A stretch of DNA of 64,000 nt from an uncultured Oscillospiraceae bacterium (GCA_910588625.1 CAJUQN010000005.1:16070-80069), one strand, 5' to 3'; counted from the stretch's first letter, positions 49,514 through 57,837 are shown. Made by a program: numbers and translations. Notes: a model not told the origin generated them from the sequence alone.

Positions 49514-49541
49514 CGGCGTGAAAGGGTTTTTCGCCGTTTTC
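49511..49541 (+). terminator. Terminator after the sprT-like gene
   Basis: GACGGCG, thirteen bases, CGCCGTTTTC. The GAAA/TTTT part extends the stem. It begins in the stop codon. Confidence 0.7.
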
Positions 49542-49596
49542 ATATGTTTTGCCTGAAATAAACGGGAAAAACTCGTTATTTTTGTTCAGAAAACCT

Positions 49597-49625
49597 TTGA
49601 CTCAGAGGGCAAAGGAGGATATACT
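49597..49625 (+). promoter_or_regulatory. glgP promoter
   Basis: TTGACT (49597-49602), 17 bp, TATACT (49620-49625): a near-consensus sigma-A promoter about 110 bases before glgP. Confidence 0.9.
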
Positions 49626-49668
49626 TTCCGTGGAGGCTAGAAAAGCCAAATACTACCATTTCCTTCAA

Positions 49669-49683
49669 TTGGAAACGTTTTCA
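49669..49683 (+). promoter_or_regulatory. cre site (CcpA operator) in the glgP leader
   Basis: TTGGAAACGTTTTCA fits the cre consensus WTGNAANCGNWNNCW at every position. It lies about 35-50 bases downstream of the expected transcription start, where CcpA binding causes repression by roadblock. This implies glycogen use is switched off by preferred sugars. Confidence 0.9.
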
Positions 49684-49734
49684 GACCCGCTGCCCATTGG
49701 GCGGCATCACCGGATTTGAAAGGAGATTTATATA

Positions 49735-52023
49735 ATGGATGTCAAACAACGGATGCAGGAGTTGTCCCAGGCCAAGTACGGCCAGGAGCTGTCCCAGTGC
49801 GGAGACGAGCAGCTGTATCATGTGCTGCTCCAGTTCACTCAGGAGCTGTCCCAGTCCCGCCCCGCCCCCAAGGGGGAGCGTAAGCTGTATTATTTCTCCG
49901 CTGAGTTCCTCATCGGCAAGCTGCTGAGCAATAACCTGCTGGCTCTGGGCGTGTTCGATCAGGTGTCCCAGGTACTGGCCGAATGTGGACATACCCTGTC
50001 CGCTGTGGAAGAGGTGGAGCCCGAGCCTTCCCTGGGCAACGGCGGCCTGGGCCGTCTGGCCGCCTGCTTTCTGGACTCCATCGCCGCACTGGGCCTGCCT
50101 GGCGACGGCGTGGGCCTGAACTACCATTACGGTCTGTTCGAGCAGAAGCTGGAGAACAACAAGCAGTCCGAGCGGCCCAACCCCTGGATCGGGGACGAGA
50201 GCTGGCTCATTCCCACCGGCAAGGAGTTTGAGGTGCCCTTCGGCTTCGGCCCGGTGAGGGCCAAGCTGTTTGACATCGCTGTGCCCGGCGCGCATACCGG
50301 CATCGCCAACCGCCTCCACCTGTTCGATGTGGAGAACCCCGCCCCGGCTCCCGAGGGTGGTATCGACTTCGATAAGCATGACCTGCCCGCCCGCCTGACC
50401 TCCTTCCTCTACCCCGACGACAGCGACGAGGCAGGCCGTCTGCTCCGGGTGTATCAGCAGTATTTCATGGTGTCCGCCGGCGCCCAGCTGGTGCTGAAGG
50501 AGCTGGAGGAGCGGGGTTTTGACGTTCACACCATCAGCGACCACGTGGTCATCCAAATCAACGACACCCACCCCTCCATGGTCATCCCTGAGCTGGTCCG
50601 ACTGCTGACCCAAAAGGGCCTGACCATGGACGAGGCCGTGGAGCAGGTGGCCAAGACCTGCGCCTACACCAACCACACCATCCTGGCCGAGGCCCTGGAG
50701 AAGTGGCCCCTGACCTTCATCGAGAAGGTGGCCCCTCAGCTGGCGCCCATCATCAAGGAGCTGGACACCCGCGCCAAGGCGGCGCACTCTGACCCGAAGG
50801 TGGCTATCATCCAGGGAGAGGCGGGTAAAGAAGTGGTCCATATGGCCCACATGGATATCCACTACGGCTACTCCGTCAACGGCGTGGCGGCGCTCCACAC
50901 CGACATTCTGAAGAGCTCCGAGCTGAAGCCCTTCAACGACATCTACCCCGGTAAGTTCAACAACAAGACCAACGGCGTTACCCTGCGCCGCTGGCTGGAG
51001 GTCTGCAACCCCAAGCTGGCCGCGCTGCTGGACGAGTGCGTGGGCAAGGAGTGGCGCTGTGACCCCAACCGGCTGAACAAGCTGATGGACTTTTACAACG
51101 ACACCTCCGTGCTGGACCGGATTCAGGCCATCAAGGCGGAGAACAAGCGGGCCTTGGCCGACACCCTCCGCCGGGAGCAGGGCATTGAGATGGACCCCGA
51201 GTCCGTGTTCGACATCCAGGTCAAGCGTCTCCACGAGTACAAGCGCCAGCAGATGAACGCCCTGTATGTCATCCGCAAGTATCTGGATATCAAGGCGGGT
51301 AAGATTCCCGAGCGGCCCGTCACCGTCATCTTCGGCGCCAAGGCCGCGCCTGCCTACGTGATGGCAAAGCACATCATCCACCTGATCCTGTGCCTGCGCC
51401 AGCTCATCGAGAACGATCCCCAGGTCCACCCCTGGCTGCGGGTGGTGATGGTGGAGAACTACAATGTATCCTGGGCCGAGAAGCTCATCCCCGCCTGCGA
51501 TATCTCCGAGCAGATCTCCCTGGCGTCCAAGGAGGCCAGCGGTACCGGCAACATGAAGTTCATGGCCAACGGCGCCGTCACCCTGGGTACCCGGGACGGC
51601 GCCAACGTGGAGATTGCCGACCTGGTGGGGCCAGACAACATCTATAGCTTCGGCGCGTCCAGCAACTGGATCATTGAGCTGTACGAGCAGAAGGCCCGGG
51701 ACCACAAGCTGGGCTATCAGTCCGAGATCTACTATCAGCGCCCGGACGTAAAACCCCTGGTGGATTTCCTGCTGAACCCTGTCCTTACCCAGTATGGCGA
51801 TGCCGACGCTTTGAAGGCCCTTTGGACCGACATCACTGGCAAGGACTGGTTCATGTCCCTGCTAGACGTGGAGAGTTATATCTCCGCCCGTGACCGCGCC
51901 ATTCACGACTATGGCGACAAGCCCTTCTGGGCCCGGAAGATGTTGGTGAACACCGCCCGCTGCGGCTTCTTCTCCAGCGACCGCACCATCGCCCAGTACA
52001 ACAAGGACATCTGGCGCCTGTAA
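49735..52023 (+). CDS. glgP: Glycogen/starch phosphorylase
   Basis: A 762-residue PLP enzyme that releases glucose-1-phosphate from glycogen. Motifs are KLYYFSAEFLIGKLLSNNL, EPSLGNGGLGRLAACFLDS, INDTHPSMVIPEL, FDIQVKRLHEYKRQQMN and the PLP lysine Lys608 in EASGTGNMKFMANGAVTLGT. It is a little shorter than the usual 800-830 residues but all active-site blocks are present. The SD is AAAGGAG. With the phosphoglucomutase at 54145 it would feed glucose-6-phosphate to glycolysis. Confidence 0.97.
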   Translation: MDVKQRMQELSQAKYGQELSQCGDEQLYHVLLQFTQELSQSRPAPKGERKLYYFSAEFLIGKLLSNNLLALGVFDQVSQVLAECGHTLSAVEEVEPEPSLGNGGLGRLAACFLDSIAALGLPGDGVGLNYHYGLFEQKLENNKQSERPNPWIGDESWLIPTGKEFEVPFGFGPVRAKLFDIAVPGAHTGIANRLHLFDVENPAPAPEGGIDFDKHDLPARLTSFLYPDDSDEAGRLLRVYQQYFMVSAGAQLVLKELEERGFDVHTISDHVVIQINDTHPSMVIPELVRLLTQKGLTMDEAVEQVAKTCAYTNHTILAEALEKWPLTFIEKVAPQLAPIIKELDTRAKAAHSDPKVAIIQGEAGKEVVHMAHMDIHYGYSVNGVAALHTDILKSSELKPFNDIYPGKFNNKTNGVTLRRWLEVCNPKLAALLDECVGKEWRCDPNRLNKLMDFYNDTSVLDRIQAIKAENKRALADTLRREQGIEMDPESVFDIQVKRLHEYKRQQMNALYVIRKYLDIKAGKIPERPVTVIFGAKAAPAYVMAKHIIHLILCLRQLIENDPQVHPWLRVVMVENYNVSWAEKLIPACDISEQISLASKEASGTGNMKFMANGAVTLGTRDGANVEIADLVGPDNIYSFGASSNWIIELYEQKARDHKLGYQSEIYYQRPDVKPLVDFLLNPVLTQYGDADALKALWTDITGKDWFMSLLDVESYISARDRAIHDYGDKPFWARKMLVNTARCGFFSSDRTIAQYNKDIWRL

Positions 52024-52033
52024 GTGCAAAAGA

Positions 52034-52060
52034 GGCTTTCCCCCACAGGAAGGGAAGGCT
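52034..52060. repeat. Short hairpin repeat, family C
   Basis: GGCTTTCCCCCACAGGAAGG then GAAGGCT is a less perfect copy just after the glgP stop codon, followed by TGTGCGGCC as at 34750. Confidence 0.55.
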
Positions 52061-52092
52061 TGTGCGGCCTCGGAATTTTTGCAAATCTTAAA

Positions 52093-52135
52093 TTGCGCGC
52101 CGCCCCTCCAGGGTGTATACTATCCTGGAGGGGCG
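52093..52135 (+). promoter_or_regulatory. Promoter whose -10 box lies in the loop of a 12-bp inverted repeat
   Basis: TTGCGC (52093-52098), 17 bp, TATACT (52116-52121). The arms CGCCCCTCCAGG (52101-52112) and CCTGGAGGGGCG (52124-52135) flank the -10 box exactly. It could be an operator, or the glgP terminator reused as a promoter region. Confidence 0.8.
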
Positions 52136-52173
52136 GTGTTTGCCTCTGTCAAGTACAATGGGGAGGAATACAT

Positions 52174-52848
52174 ATGCGTTACAATATTACCGGCGAGCCC
52201 ATGCCCGTGGTCATCTGCGACGTGGAAGCGGGCGAGTCCATGATTACCGAGAAGGGCTCCATGTGCTGGATGTCCCCCAACATGAATATGGAGACCAGCG
52301 CGGGCGGCATTGGCAAGGCCTTTGGCCGGATGTTCTCCGGTGAGTCTATGTTCCAGAATATCTACACGGCCAAAGGCGGCCCGGGCATGATCGCCTTTGC
52401 GTCCAGCTTTCCCGGCTCCATCCGGGCGGTGGACATCACGCCGGACCGGCCCATCGTGGTGCAGAAGTCCGGATTCCTGGCCTCCGAGGCAGGGGTGGAG
52501 CTGTCCGTTTTCTTCCAGAAGAAGGGGATGGCGGGCTTCTTTGGTGGCGAGGGCTTTATTTTGCAGAAGCTCAGCGGCCACGGCACCGCATTTTTGGAGA
52601 TTGACGGCTCCGCGGTGGAGTACGACCTCCAGCCGGGCCAGCAGATCGTCATCGACACCGGCAACCTGGCTATGATCGACGTCACCTGCTCGGTGGATGT
52701 GCAGTCGGTGAAGGGGGTCAAAAACGTGCTGTTCGGCGGCGAGGGGTTGTTTAACACCGTGGTCACCGGACCGGGCCGGGTGGTGCTCCAGACCATGCCC
52801 ATCAGCAACTTCGCCGGGGCCATTGCGGCGATCCTGCCCTCCAAATAA
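52174..52848 (+). CDS. AIM24/TIGR00266 family protein
   Basis: A 224-residue protein of the AIM24 (TIGR00266) family of tryptophan RNA-binding-attenuator-like beta folds. Signatures are VEAGESMITEKGSMCWMSPN, GESMFQNIYTAKGGPGMIAF, GEGFILQKLSGHGTAFLEID and PGQQIVIDTGNLAMIDV. The ATG at 52174 follows GGGAGGAA. Function is unknown; some members are tied to membrane or stress functions. Single gene with its own unusual promoter and a strong terminator. Confidence 0.93.
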   Translation: MRYNITGEPMPVVICDVEAGESMITEKGSMCWMSPNMNMETSAGGIGKAFGRMFSGESMFQNIYTAKGGPGMIAFASSFPGSIRAVDITPDRPIVVQKSGFLASEAGVELSVFFQKKGMAGFFGGEGFILQKLSGHGTAFLEIDGSAVEYDLQPGQQIVIDTGNLAMIDVTCSVDVQSVKGVKNVLFGGEGLFNTVVTGPGRVVLQTMPISNFAGAIAAILPSK

Positions 52849-52853
52849 GCATG

Positions 52854-52881
52854 AAAATCCCCGCCGGGCGGCGGGGATTTT
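52854..52881. terminator. Terminator after the AIM24-like gene
   Basis: AAAATCCCCGCC, four bases, GGCGGGGATTTT, then more T. It also serves the converging flavodoxin gene. Confidence 0.92.
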
Positions 52882-52886
52882 TTTGC

Positions 52887-53417
52887 TCAAATTTGCTGTT
52901 TCAGAAAGGTTATGACGGGTTCGATATACTTTGGGTCAGAAATATCGTAGGACTGGCGGATGGCGTTCTGGAATGCCTCATCCTCTGCTGTCTTGGCCTT
53001 TTTGCGAGTCATAGCCCAGGCGGCGAACTTCATCATAGTGCGGTCTATGCCGCCCATTTTCTCGTAGCACAGCCCGGCTTGCAGGTAGAAGTGGGGGATT
53101 GCTTTCTGCTCCTCTGGGGTGAGGTTCTGATCCCATACCTTTTGGATTTGCGCCTCGGCTTCGTTGGGCATGGCCCCGGTGGCAAACACCACCAGCTTGT
53201 TCGCGCCCCGCTGGGTCAACAGCTTTTGGGCCTTCTTCCAACCGTCAAACATCCCGGCATGAAGGCGGCTTCCAAACACCACCGTGCTATATTGGGACAG
53301 GTCGGCGGGCGAATCTTTTAGGGCTTGAACAGGACAGGCCAGCTCTTTCCCAATGAGCTGGGCGTAGCGCTGGGTGAAGCCGGTCCAAGTGTTGTAAAGT
53401 ACAATGGCATCACTCAT
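52887..53417 (-). CDS. Flavodoxin-like protein
   Basis: A 176-residue flavodoxin-fold protein. The FMN phosphate loop is in IVLYNTWTGFTQRYAQLI, and the second loop is STVVFGSRLHAGMFDGWKKA, as in Flavodoxin_5/HemG-like proteins. The tail has AGLCYEKMGGIDRTMMKFAA and no membrane helix. It starts at 53417, within the last eight bases of the XRE gene upstream, so the two are coupled. The electron partner is unknown; a role in oxidative response under the XRE repressor is possible. Confidence 0.88.
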   Translation of the reverse strand: MSDAIVLYNTWTGFTQRYAQLIGKELACPVQALKDSPADLSQYSTVVFGSRLHAGMFDGWKKAQKLLTQRGANKLVVFATGAMPNEAEAQIQKVWDQNLTPEEQKAIPHFYLQAGLCYEKMGGIDRTMMKFAAWAMTRKKAKTAEDEAFQNAIRQSYDISDPKYIEPVITFLKQQI

Positions 53418-53625
53418 CTGCGGGTTCCTCCTCAATGTATTCCAAGATGTCCTCCACCCGGCAGTGGAGGATTTTGCACAGCGTATTGATGGTATAGGTG
53501 CTGATGTTCTCGTTTTTGCGCAGGCGGGAAAGCTGGCCGTTGCTGAACTGATACTCACGGATCAGCCGATACTGCGAGACGCCCCGCTCCTTCATGGTGG
53601 CCCATAGCCTGTCATAGACAATCAT
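53410..53625 (-). CDS. Mini XRE-family regulator
   Basis: A 71-residue HTH protein: MIVYDRLWATMKERGVSQYR, then LIREYQFSNGQLSRLRKNEN and ISTYTINTLCKILHCRVEDI. The ATG at 53625 follows GGGCGGTG. It is a close paralogue of the protein at 26505-26717. It is first in a two-gene operon with the flavodoxin and probably binds the TCAATTG sites in its divergent promoter region. Confidence 0.9.
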   Translation of the reverse strand: MIVYDRLWATMKERGVSQYRLIREYQFSNGQLSRLRKNENISTYTINTLCKILHCRVEDILEYIEEEPADE

Positions 53626-53657
53626 TTCGACACCGCCCTTTTCCACAGGTTTTCTTC

Positions 53658-53759
53658 ATCATATAGTATTGCCAAATCCGTGTCAATTGCTTCTATCTAG
53701 TCAATTGACATAAAACAGGTTCTCTCAATATTGACAATTGACCTTATTTGGGCTATACT
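53658..53759. promoter_or_regulatory. Divergent promoters with three GTCAATTG-type sites
   Basis: Minus strand: -35 TTGACA (53686-53681), 17 bp, -10 TATGAT (53663-53658). Plus strand: TTGACA (53731-53736), 17 bp, TATACT (53754-53759). TGTCAATTG (53681), TAGTCAATTGACATA (around 53699-53711) and TTGACAATTGACC (53731-53743) place one repeat on each -35 box and one in the middle: a shared operator. Confidence 0.88.
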
Positions 53760-53793
53760 TTTTGAAGAAACCGGATAGATTGGGGGGAACGCA

Positions 53794-54084
53794 ATGTCAG
53801 AAAAGAAGCCACTAGATTCCGCAAGAATGGATCTGGTGTTTGAGCTGCTGCACGGTTTTATTGAAGCGGACCCGCCGAGAGAGGTGCTGGCAGAGGAACG
53901 CAAAGAGATCGACGCCCTGGTGGACAAGATATACCGTCACTGGCTCCGGCTTTGCAACCGGGGAGGTCTGGAGTTTGAGGACCGGGATATGGTGGGGATC
54001 ATCGACGCTTATGAACAGATGAATTATCTGGTGGCCCGCCTGATGTATAAACAGGGCCATCTGGACGGAACGTTATCCGTGTAA
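53794..54084 (+). CDS. Small helical hypothetical protein
   Basis: A 96-residue acidic, all-helical protein (LVFELLHGFIEADPPREVLA, IDALVDKIYRHWLRLCNRGG, IIDAYEQMNYLVARLMYKQG). I do not recognise a named family. No signal peptide or TM is present. It is divergent from the XRE-flavodoxin operon and shares its repeat-rich regulatory region, so it is probably co-regulated with it. GGGGGGAA precedes the ATG. Function unknown. Confidence 0.75.
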   Translation: MSEKKPLDSARMDLVFELLHGFIEADPPREVLAEERKEIDALVDKIYRHWLRLCNRGGLEFEDRDMVGIIDAYEQMNYLVARLMYKQGHLDGTLSV

Positions 54085-54126
54085 GAAAAAACCCCCGGCG
54101 GACACGCAGTCCGCCGGGGTTTTTTT
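54085..54126. terminator. Bidirectional terminator
   Basis: AAAAAACCCCCGGCGGAC and GTCCGCCGGGGTTTTTT with a six-base loop, between converging genes. Confidence 0.95.
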
Positions 54127-54144
54127 CACAATTCAAACGTGAAG

Positions 54145-55869
54145 TCAACCCTTGAGTCCTTCTGCCCAGGCGGAGTACCTCGCCACCTTATCGGCGCAGT
54201 CAGCCTGACTGGACCCCTGGGCCAGGATGTACACCTTCACCTTGGGCTCGGTGCCGGAGGGACGCACGATGACGGAGGCGCCGTCGGCCAGCTCATAGCG
54301 CAGCACGTTGGAGCCGGACAGCTCCATGGTGGTCTTGGCCCCGGTGGCGGCGTCCACCACGGACCCGTCCTTGTAGTCCTTCCAGGTCTTGACGGTCTCG
54401 CCGCCGATCTCCTTCGGGGGATTGGCCCGCAGGTTCGCCATCAAATCGGCCATCTTCTTCAAGCCGTCCAGGCCAGGCATTACCAGGTTCATGGTGCGCT
54501 CGCCGTAGTTGCCGTACTTCTCGTACAGGGCCAGCAGGGCGTCGTACAGGGTCATGCCCTTGCCAGCGTAGTAGGCGGCCATCTCGGTCATGGCCACGGC
54601 GGCGGTGACGGCGTCCTTGTCACGGACATAGTCGCCCAGCATATAGCCGTAGCTCTCCTCGTAGGACATGATGACATTGCCCTCGCCGGAGCCCTCCAGC
54701 TGGTCCTTCTTCTGGGCCAGGAACTTGAAGCCGGTGAAGGTGTCGAAGCACTTCAGGCCGTTGACCTCGGCCACCTTGCGGGCCATCTCGGTGGTGACGA
54801 TGGTTTTGAGGGCCACGGGGTTCTTGGGCATCTTGCCGGTGCGCTGCTTGGCGCCGATGAGGTAGTCCAGCAGCAGCACGCCGGTCTGGTTGCCGGTGAG
54901 CACCTTGAACTCGCCGTCGGCGGTGCGCACCATCAGGCCCACCCGGTCGGCGTCGGGGTCGGAGCCCAGGATGAAGTCGGCGCCCTCCTTGTTGGCCAAG
55001 TCAACGGCCAGATAGAAGCCCTCGGGATTTTCCGGGTTGGGAGAGGCCACGGTGGGGAAGTTGCCGTCGATGACCATCTGCTCGGGCACGCAGACGACGT
55101 GCTTCATGCCCAGGCGCTTGAGGGCCTCGGGGATCAGCTTGTGGCCGGTGCCGTGGAAGGGGGTGTACACCATCTTGAAGGTGTCGGCCACCGCGTCCAC
55201 CGCCGCCTGGTCGTTGACCTGCTCCATGACGTTCTTGAGGAACTTCTCGTCGGTCTCAGAGCCCATGATGGTGATGAGTCCGTCGGCCACGGCTCTGTCG
55301 TAGTCGGCCACCTTCACGTCGAACACGTCGGACTCCCGCATGATCTTGGCCACTTCATCGGCGTGGTTGGGAGGCAGCTGGGCGCCGTCGGACCAGTAAA
55401 CCTTATAGCCGTTGTACTCCTTGGGGTTGTGGCTGGCAGTGATGTTGATGCCCGCGATGCAGCCGTACTCCCGGATAGCGAAGGACAGCTCGGGGGTGGG
55501 GCGCAGGGACTCGAACAGGCGCACAGGTATGCCCGCTGCGGCCATAATGCAGGCGGCCTCCTTGGCAAACACGTCGGAGTTGTTCCGGCAGTCGAAGCAG
55601 ATGGCTACGCCTTTCTTGACTGACTCGGGGCCCTCGTTCAAAATGACGTTGGCGAAGGCCTGGGTGGCATGGCGGATGACGTGGATGTTCATACGATACA
55701 GGCCCACGCCCATGGTGCCGCGCAGTCCGGCAGTGCCAAACTCCAGCTGGGAGAAGAAGCGGGATTCGATCTCCTTCTCGTCCCCGGCGATGGCGGTTAG
55801 CTCCGCCTTTTCCGCCTCAGACAGGGCGGGGGAGTTCAGCCACTGCTCATACGCTTTTTTGTAGTCCAT
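54145..55869 (-). CDS. Phosphoglucomutase/phosphomannomutase (alpha-D-phosphohexomutase)
   Basis: A 574-residue mutase. The phosphoserine loop has Ser146 in GINITASHNPKEYNGYKVYW, the metal-binding loop is in the DPDADRVGLMV block, the sugar-binding loop is EESYGYMLGDYV, and the phosphate-binding C-terminal loop is VRPSGTEPKVKVYI. The length and the FGTAGLRGTMG start match the PGM-type (PgcA) rather than GlmM. It would interconvert glucose-1-P and glucose-6-P, serving GlgP (49735). Single gene; the M29 gene upstream ends 34 bases away. Confidence 0.96.
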   Translation of the reverse strand: MDYKKAYEQWLNSPALSEAEKAELTAIAGDEKEIESRFFSQLEFGTAGLRGTMGVGLYRMNIHVIRHATQAFANVILNEGPESVKKGVAICFDCRNNSDVFAKEAACIMAAAGIPVRLFESLRPTPELSFAIREYGCIAGINITASHNPKEYNGYKVYWSDGAQLPPNHADEVAKIMRESDVFDVKVADYDRAVADGLITIMGSETDEKFLKNVMEQVNDQAAVDAVADTFKMVYTPFHGTGHKLIPEALKRLGMKHVVCVPEQMVIDGNFPTVASPNPENPEGFYLAVDLANKEGADFILGSDPDADRVGLMVRTADGEFKVLTGNQTGVLLLDYLIGAKQRTGKMPKNPVALKTIVTTEMARKVAEVNGLKCFDTFTGFKFLAQKKDQLEGSGEGNVIMSYEESYGYMLGDYVRDKDAVTAAVAMTEMAAYYAGKGMTLYDALLALYEKYGNYGERTMNLVMPGLDGLKKMADLMANLRANPPKEIGGETVKTWKDYKDGSVVDAATGAKTTMELSGSNVLRYELADGASVIVRPSGTEPKVKVYILAQGSSQADCADKVARYSAWAEGLKG

Positions 55870-55902
55870 TGGTCCATTCCTCCTGGTTTATTATTAAATT
55901 TG

Positions 55903-57144
55903 TTAGAATGCGAAATTGCCGTCCACAAACACGGGAATCTCTCTGCCGTCGTGGGTGGTTCCCACAATGGACAGGTCCCGTGTACCCACCATGAAGTCCA
56001 CATGGGTGATGGAGCGGTTGAGGCCCGCCGCCTTCTGCTCCTCCGGGGACATATCCTCGCCGCCCCTGACACAGCTGGGGTACGCCTCGCCGAAGGCCAG
56101 ATGGCAGGAGGCGTTTTCGTCAAACAGGGTCTCGTAGAACAAGATCCCGGTATTGCGGATGGGGGAATCGTAGGGCACCAGGGCCACTTCGCCCAGGTAG
56201 TGGGCGCCCTCGTCGGTGTCAATGGTCCGGCGCAGATATTCCTCCCCCTCCCCGGCGTGTACATCCACGATGCGGCCGTCCTTGAAGTCCAGATAGAAGT
56301 CCTTCACCAAATTGCCGTCCATGGCCAGGGGCAGGGCGGCGTATGCCCGGCCGTCCACCCCGTCCCAGCGGGGGGCGGTGAAGATCTCCTCCGTAGGGAT
56401 GTTGGCCACGAACTCCACCCCCTCCGGGGTAAATTCGCTGCCCCCGGCCCACACATGGTTTTCCGGCAGGCGGATGGTCAGATCGGTGCCCAGGGAATTG
56501 GTGTAGCGCAGGGTTTGGAATTGGTACTCGTTGAGCGCCTTGGCCCGGCGGGCGGTGGCGGCAATGTGCTCCTTCCAGCGCTCCACGGCCTTTCCGTCCC
56601 CGGTGATGCGGCACACGGAGAAAATGGCCTCCCAGAACGCATCCACGGCGTCCTGGCCCTTTTTATCCGGGAACGCCTTTTCCGCCCAGGGCCGGGTGGG
56701 ATAGGAGCCTACGCACCACTGGAATCTGTTGGCGGTCAGTGCGTCGAAGTAGGGCTTTGTCGGGGGGCCGGACGCCTTCCGGCGGGCCTGGATGCGGGCG
56801 GGGTCCACGCCGCGCAGCAGCTCCGGGTCGGAGCCCACGATGGACAGCCGGGGGCAATCCTGCTCCAGCATCCAGTCGAACCGGGCCTTCTGGTAGCTGG
56901 GATATTCCTGGAACACGGCGGCGTCCGCCCGGAGGAAGCGCTCCCGGGTGTTGAGATCGTCGCTGTAGTTGACCACCACGTCCCGGGCCCCGCAGTCGTA
57001 GCAGGCGGACACGCACAGCCGGGTCAGTGCGGCGTATTCGATGCTGCTTTCTATGCTGGGGGTCTGCCCCGGCTGGACGTTCAGGCCCACCTTCACCAGC
57101 AGGTGGGCGTACTCCTTGAGTTTTGCCTCAAAATTTGGAACCAT
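55903..57144 (-). CDS. M29 family aminopeptidase
   Basis: A 413-residue M29 metallo-aminopeptidase (AmpS/PepS type) with two metal ions. The ligands sit in the C-terminal half: Glu in EGVEFVANIPTEEIFTAP, Glu/His in DEGAHYLGEVALVP, Tyr/His in FYETLFDENASCHLAFG and Asp in THVDFMVGT. An N-terminal segment KLKEYAHLLVKVGLNVQPGQ is usual. Start at 57144. It lies between GNAT and phosphoglucomutase genes on the same strand. Confidence 0.95.
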   Translation of the reverse strand: MVPNFEAKLKEYAHLLVKVGLNVQPGQTPSIESSIEYAALTRLCVSACYDCGARDVVVNYSDDLNTRERFLRADAAVFQEYPSYQKARFDWMLEQDCPRLSIVGSDPELLRGVDPARIQARRKASGPPTKPYFDALTANRFQWCVGSYPTRPWAEKAFPDKKGQDAVDAFWEAIFSVCRITGDGKAVERWKEHIAATARRAKALNEYQFQTLRYTNSLGTDLTIRLPENHVWAGGSEFTPEGVEFVANIPTEEIFTAPRWDGVDGRAYAALPLAMDGNLVKDFYLDFKDGRIVDVHAGEGEEYLRRTIDTDEGAHYLGEVALVPYDSPIRNTGILFYETLFDENASCHLAFGEAYPSCVRGGEDMSPEEQKAAGLNRSITHVDFMVGTRDLSIVGTTHDGREIPVFVDGNFAF

Positions 57145-57173
57145 TGGTATCGTCTCCTGTCTGTTTCCTGAAG

Positions 57174-57638
57174 TTATCGCGCTTTTTCCATGACCAAAAA
57201 CTCATAGACGCCGCCGTTGGAGCTTTGTTGGATCACTTTGACGTCCCGAAATCCACAGCGGCGGTATACCTTCACCGCCCGTTGGTTGAACGCGGCCACG
57301 TGCATGACCAGCTTGTCAAATTGGTAATGTGCGCCGATAAAGCTGACCACCTGATTTACGAAACCCTTTCCCACGCCGTTTCCGCACAGGTCCGGCCTCA
57401 AACCCAATCCGATCTCAATGACCGGGCCGTCTTGGACCACGCAGAAAAAGCCGGCAAGACCGCCATTGGACATCGCCTGGTAGTGGTCGTTCGCGTTTCG
57501 CAGGCCCTCGTCAATAAATTCCTCATAATCCTCCAAATCGGCGGTCATATCGTAAAAGGAATACGCGCCGTCATATTTCCACCTGTTTGCGATGATAAGG
57601 GCGTTGTTTTGGCTCAGCCGTTGGAACTCAAATATCAT
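57174..57638 (-). CDS. GNAT family N-acetyltransferase
   Basis: A 154-residue acetyltransferase. The acetyl-CoA pyrophosphate loop is LGLRPDLCGNGVGKGFVNQV, a Q/R-x-x-G-x-G/A variant, and beta5 is KLVMHVAAFNQRAVKVYRRC followed by GFRDVK. The acceptor substrate is unknown. The start codon overlaps the stop of a possible 29-residue cysteine-rich peptide (ATGA). AAAGGAC serves as RBS. Confidence 0.9.
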   Translation of the reverse strand: MIFEFQRLSQNNALIIANRWKYDGAYSFYDMTADLEDYEEFIDEGLRNANDHYQAMSNGGLAGFFCVVQDGPVIEIGLGLRPDLCGNGVGKGFVNQVVSFIGAHYQFDKLVMHVAAFNQRAVKVYRRCGFRDVKVIQQSSNGGVYEFLVMEKAR

Positions 57639-57724
57639 GCTTTTTTGTCCTTTCTAAAGAAACAATCCTCGCAGGCGGTGTGCTCACAGGCTGGGCAGTT
57701 TGCCGGAAAACCCAGCTCTATCAC
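57635..57724 (-). CDS. Possible 29-residue cysteine peptide upstream of the GNAT gene
   Basis: GTG-initiated frame encoding a peptide with NCPACEHTACEDCFF, i.e. CxxC, four residues, CxxC, and a basic end RKDKKA. Its stop overlaps the GNAT start. A consensus TATAAT lies only 15 bases before the start and there is no SD, so it would be leaderless or nearly so. It could be a zinc-knuckle peptide or leader, or chance. No equivalent is known to me. Confidence 0.4.
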   Translation of the reverse strand: MIELGFPANCPACEHTACEDCFFRKDKKA

Positions 57725-57738
57725 AGCGATATATAGAA

Positions 57739-57767
57739 ATTATACCATATCGAATTGGAAAAGACAA
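57739..57767 (-). promoter_or_regulatory. Promoter of the GNAT transcript
   Basis: Minus strand: TTGTCT (57767-57762), 17 bp, TATAAT (57744-57739), with TGG directly before the -10. Confidence 0.75.
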
Positions 57768-57773
57768 TTCCAT

Positions 57774-57802
57774 TTGCATTTTTTTCTGAGGAACTGTATA
57801 AT
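57774..57802 (+). promoter_or_regulatory. asnA promoter
   Basis: TTGCAT (57774-57779), 17 bp, TATAAT (57797-57802), 35 bases before the asnA start. It lies back to back with the GNAT promoter. Confidence 0.85.
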
Positions 57803-57837
57803 GTGTTTTGATTTAACAGAGTAAAGGAGCAAAGGCT

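Noticed and set aside
49681..51705. Long minus-strand frame opposite glgP
   Set aside because: Shadow frame; glgP has promoter, RBS and all family motifs.
54139..55623. Long plus-strand frame opposite phosphoglucomutase
   Set aside because: Gly/Val/His-rich shadow of a strongly conserved enzyme.
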